From NCBI RefSeq assembly GCF_963677065.1, contig NZ_OY781872.1, positions 2,785,419 to 2,849,418 of the forward strand: a DNA stretch of 64,000 nucleotides, written 5' to 3'. Below the pieces are notes generated by a model that saw only the letters and a program-made list of their open reading frames with translations, ran no database searches and was not told where the DNA came from. Position 1 is the stretch's first letter. Each line of letters opens with the position of its first letter. A program made the translations under genes and the position numbers. Source of the stretch: an uncultured Methanoregula sp. (GTDB taxonomy: Archaea; Halobacteriota; Methanomicrobia; Methanomicrobiales; Methanospirillaceae). Positions 62,740 to 64,000 of this stretch are shown here, piece after piece.

Positions 62740-64000
62740 ATGCGCTGCTCTGTTCCCGCAAGCCTGCTCTCTCTTCTCCTCATCGCCTGCCTCATCGCTG
62801 CCGGCTGCACCGGATCGGCCGGGCCCGCACCGTCAGACCCGGCATCCCCCGCCCCGGCGGTTCCCGCCAGGGGAACTGCGGTCACTCTCAAGGAGATCGT
62901 CCCGTACGTGGATGCCGCCGCTCTTTATGCCCGCCAGGCAGGAAAGGAGCGGGCCATAGCCGAGTTCAACAATCCGGAGAGCGTCTTCAACCGGGGGGAA
63001 GCCTACATCTGTTCCGAAGGTTTCGACGGGACGGCCCTGGCCGAACCCTTCGAGCAGGGAATCGTGGGGACAAAAATTTTGAACCTGACCGACCCGTATG
63101 GCATACCGGTTGTAGAGAACCTGATCGATACTGCCCGCGACGAAAAAGGCCTGGTCAGTTATCATTACCGGAACCCCTCGCATAACTTCACCCTTGAGTC
63201 CAAGGTCTCGTACGTGGTGAATATCGATGGGACCTACTACATTGCTGCCGGGTATTACGAGAACCTTGGCACGGTGTTTCCCGCAGCAGGCATGGTCCCC
63301 GCGCAGCAGGACCTGACGGCAGACGATCTTGTCGCATTTGTCACCGGTGCCCGGGACTATGCCCGGAAATACGGCAGGGAGCAGGCGCTCGCGGCATTCA
63401 ACAACAGGTCCGGCCCATTTACCCGGCAGGAGCTCTACATCATTGCCTACGATTCCCATGAGCGGAACCTTGCGCATCCCAATTCCCCGATGATCCGGAA
63501 CCTCTCCCTGAAACATTACACCGACCAGGACTCGGTTGCAACCATCATGGAGCTGGGGGACACCGCCCGGCGCGGGGGAGGGTTTGCCCACACAACCCAG
63601 CAGATCCCGGTAAACGGGAGCCTCGTCTTTGCACCCAAACTCCAGTATGTGCTGCCGGTTGACGACACCTGGTGGGTCTCTGCGGCAATCCTCAACCCGG
63701 ATTACACGCAGCTCCGGACAGGAAACCTCACCGGAGTCCGGATACGGAACCAGACGCAGGAAGATCTCTACAGCCTTGTCAACCGGGCGGTCCGGTATGC
63801 GCAGGAGAACGGGAACGACAAGGTCCTTGCCGAGATCGGGAAGCCGGACGGTATGTTTACAAACGGGGATCTCTTTGTCTGGGCCGAGGGCTTCAACGGC
63901 ACCATCCTGGCAGACCCGTACCTGAAGGGCGCTGTCGGGACAAACTGCATGGATTACACCGATGCCTATGGCGAGAAGACAACCCTGGCAGCATTTTCCG
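62740..64000 (+). CDS. Lipoprotein with repeated Cache-like domains, 3'-truncated by the window edge
   Basis: The frame from ATG 62740 is open to the last base, so 420 residues are seen and the rest lies outside. A signal with lipobox (LIAAGCTGS) precedes three similar blocks, each with a YAR/YAQ-x4-K/REQALAEFNN-type helix followed by strands such as LYIIAYD or YICSEGF. The pattern resembles single-Cache sensing domains. It sits outside the cell. It may hand a signal to the kinase upstream, though that kinase has no membrane segment. Confidence 0.78.
   Translation, partial: MRCSVPASLLSLLLIACLIAAGCTGSAGPAPSDPASPAPAVPARGTAVTLKEIVPYVDAAALYARQAGKERAIAEFNNPESVFNRGEAYICSEGFDGTALAEPFEQGIVGTKILNLTDPYGIPVVENLIDTARDEKGLVSYHYRNPSHNFTLESKVSYVVNIDGTYYIAAGYYENLGTVFPAAGMVPAQQDLTADDLVAFVTGARDYARKYGREQALAAFNNRSGPFTRQELYIIAYDSHERNLAHPNSPMIRNLSLKHYTDQDSVATIMELGDTARRGGGFAHTTQQIPVNGSLVFAPKLQYVLPVDDTWWVSAAILNPDYTQLRTGNLTGVRIRNQTQEDLYSLVNRAVRYAQENGNDKVLAEIGKPDGMFTNGDLFVWAEGFNGTILADPYLKGAVGTNCMDYTDAYGEKTTLAAFS

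Noticed and set aside
62833..63591. Open frame of 252 codons on the minus strand
   Set aside because: Antisense to the Cache-like lipoprotein, which has a signal peptide and internal repeats.
1..64000. CRISPR array, tRNA or rRNA genes
   Set aside because: No regularly spaced direct repeats, cloverleaf-like segments or rRNA signatures were seen by reading; a covariance-model scan was not possible.

Overview
The window looks like the chromosome of a hydrogenotrophic/formate-using methanogen of the order Methanomicrobiales, most like the Methanoregula group (an inference from gene content, not from a search). The support is methanofuran biosynthesis genes (mfnD-mfnF), an archaeal TATA-binding protein, FdhA/FdhB-type and FdhC-type formate genes, two DUF2769-type Cys-rich proteins, AMP- and ADP-forming acetyl-CoA synthetases, archaeal TATA boxes close to start codons, and many PAS kinases with the Arg-His-Asp phosphorylation box common in methanogens. 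GC content is fairly high in genes, with AT-rich promoter gaps. No tRNA, rRNA, CRISPR array or intact insertion sequence was seen.

Layout. 1-3.6 kb: the 3' part of a PKD surface protein and small genes. 3.6-9.9 kb: a tightly coupled eight-gene operon of flavodoxins, flavodoxin-ferredoxin fusions, a membrane polyferredoxin and a radical SAM protein. Its first gene is a regulator that joins an N-terminal CxxCxxCxxxC motif, an ArsR helix-turn-helix and a flavodoxin domain, with a perfect inverted repeat between TATA box and start. 9.9-24.5 kb: purB, a two-component pair, nitroreductase, a STAS-kinase fusion, two DUF2769 paralogues, a lipoprotein, an MFS exporter, and a secreted protein paired with a membrane-anchored double winged-helix regulator. 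24.7-34.7 kb: housekeeping (ADP- and AMP-forming acetate activation, divergent; tbp; rpiA; surE; mfnD-mfnF) and a transposase-like zinc-ribbon ORF.

34.8-50.4 kb: an fdhAB pair whose FdhA-like subunit lacks the catalytic histidine and lysine of formate dehydrogenases, then a chemosensory cluster (double CheW, Cache-HAMP MCP, CheA-receiver hybrid, receiver-kinase, PAS kinase) with no CheR or CheB, a GNAT, a histone-deacetylase-like hydrolase and the formate transporter fdhC. 50.7-64 kb: small membrane proteins, a winged-helix/PAS regulator with a palindrome also found upstream of fdhA, a CDF-like transporter with an altered metal site, a second GNAT, beta-carbonic anhydrase, several membrane proteins, a 986-residue multi-PAS kinase and the 5' part of a repeat-containing lipoprotein that may carry Cache domains.

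The best candidate for an undescribed system is the redox operon at 3665-9892. It holds at least five flavodoxin-type domains and four two-cluster ferredoxin domains, controlled by a protein that appears to carry its own Fe-S and flavin sensing modules. Second is the FdhA-like/FdhB pair with the neighbouring chemosensory array and shared palindromes.
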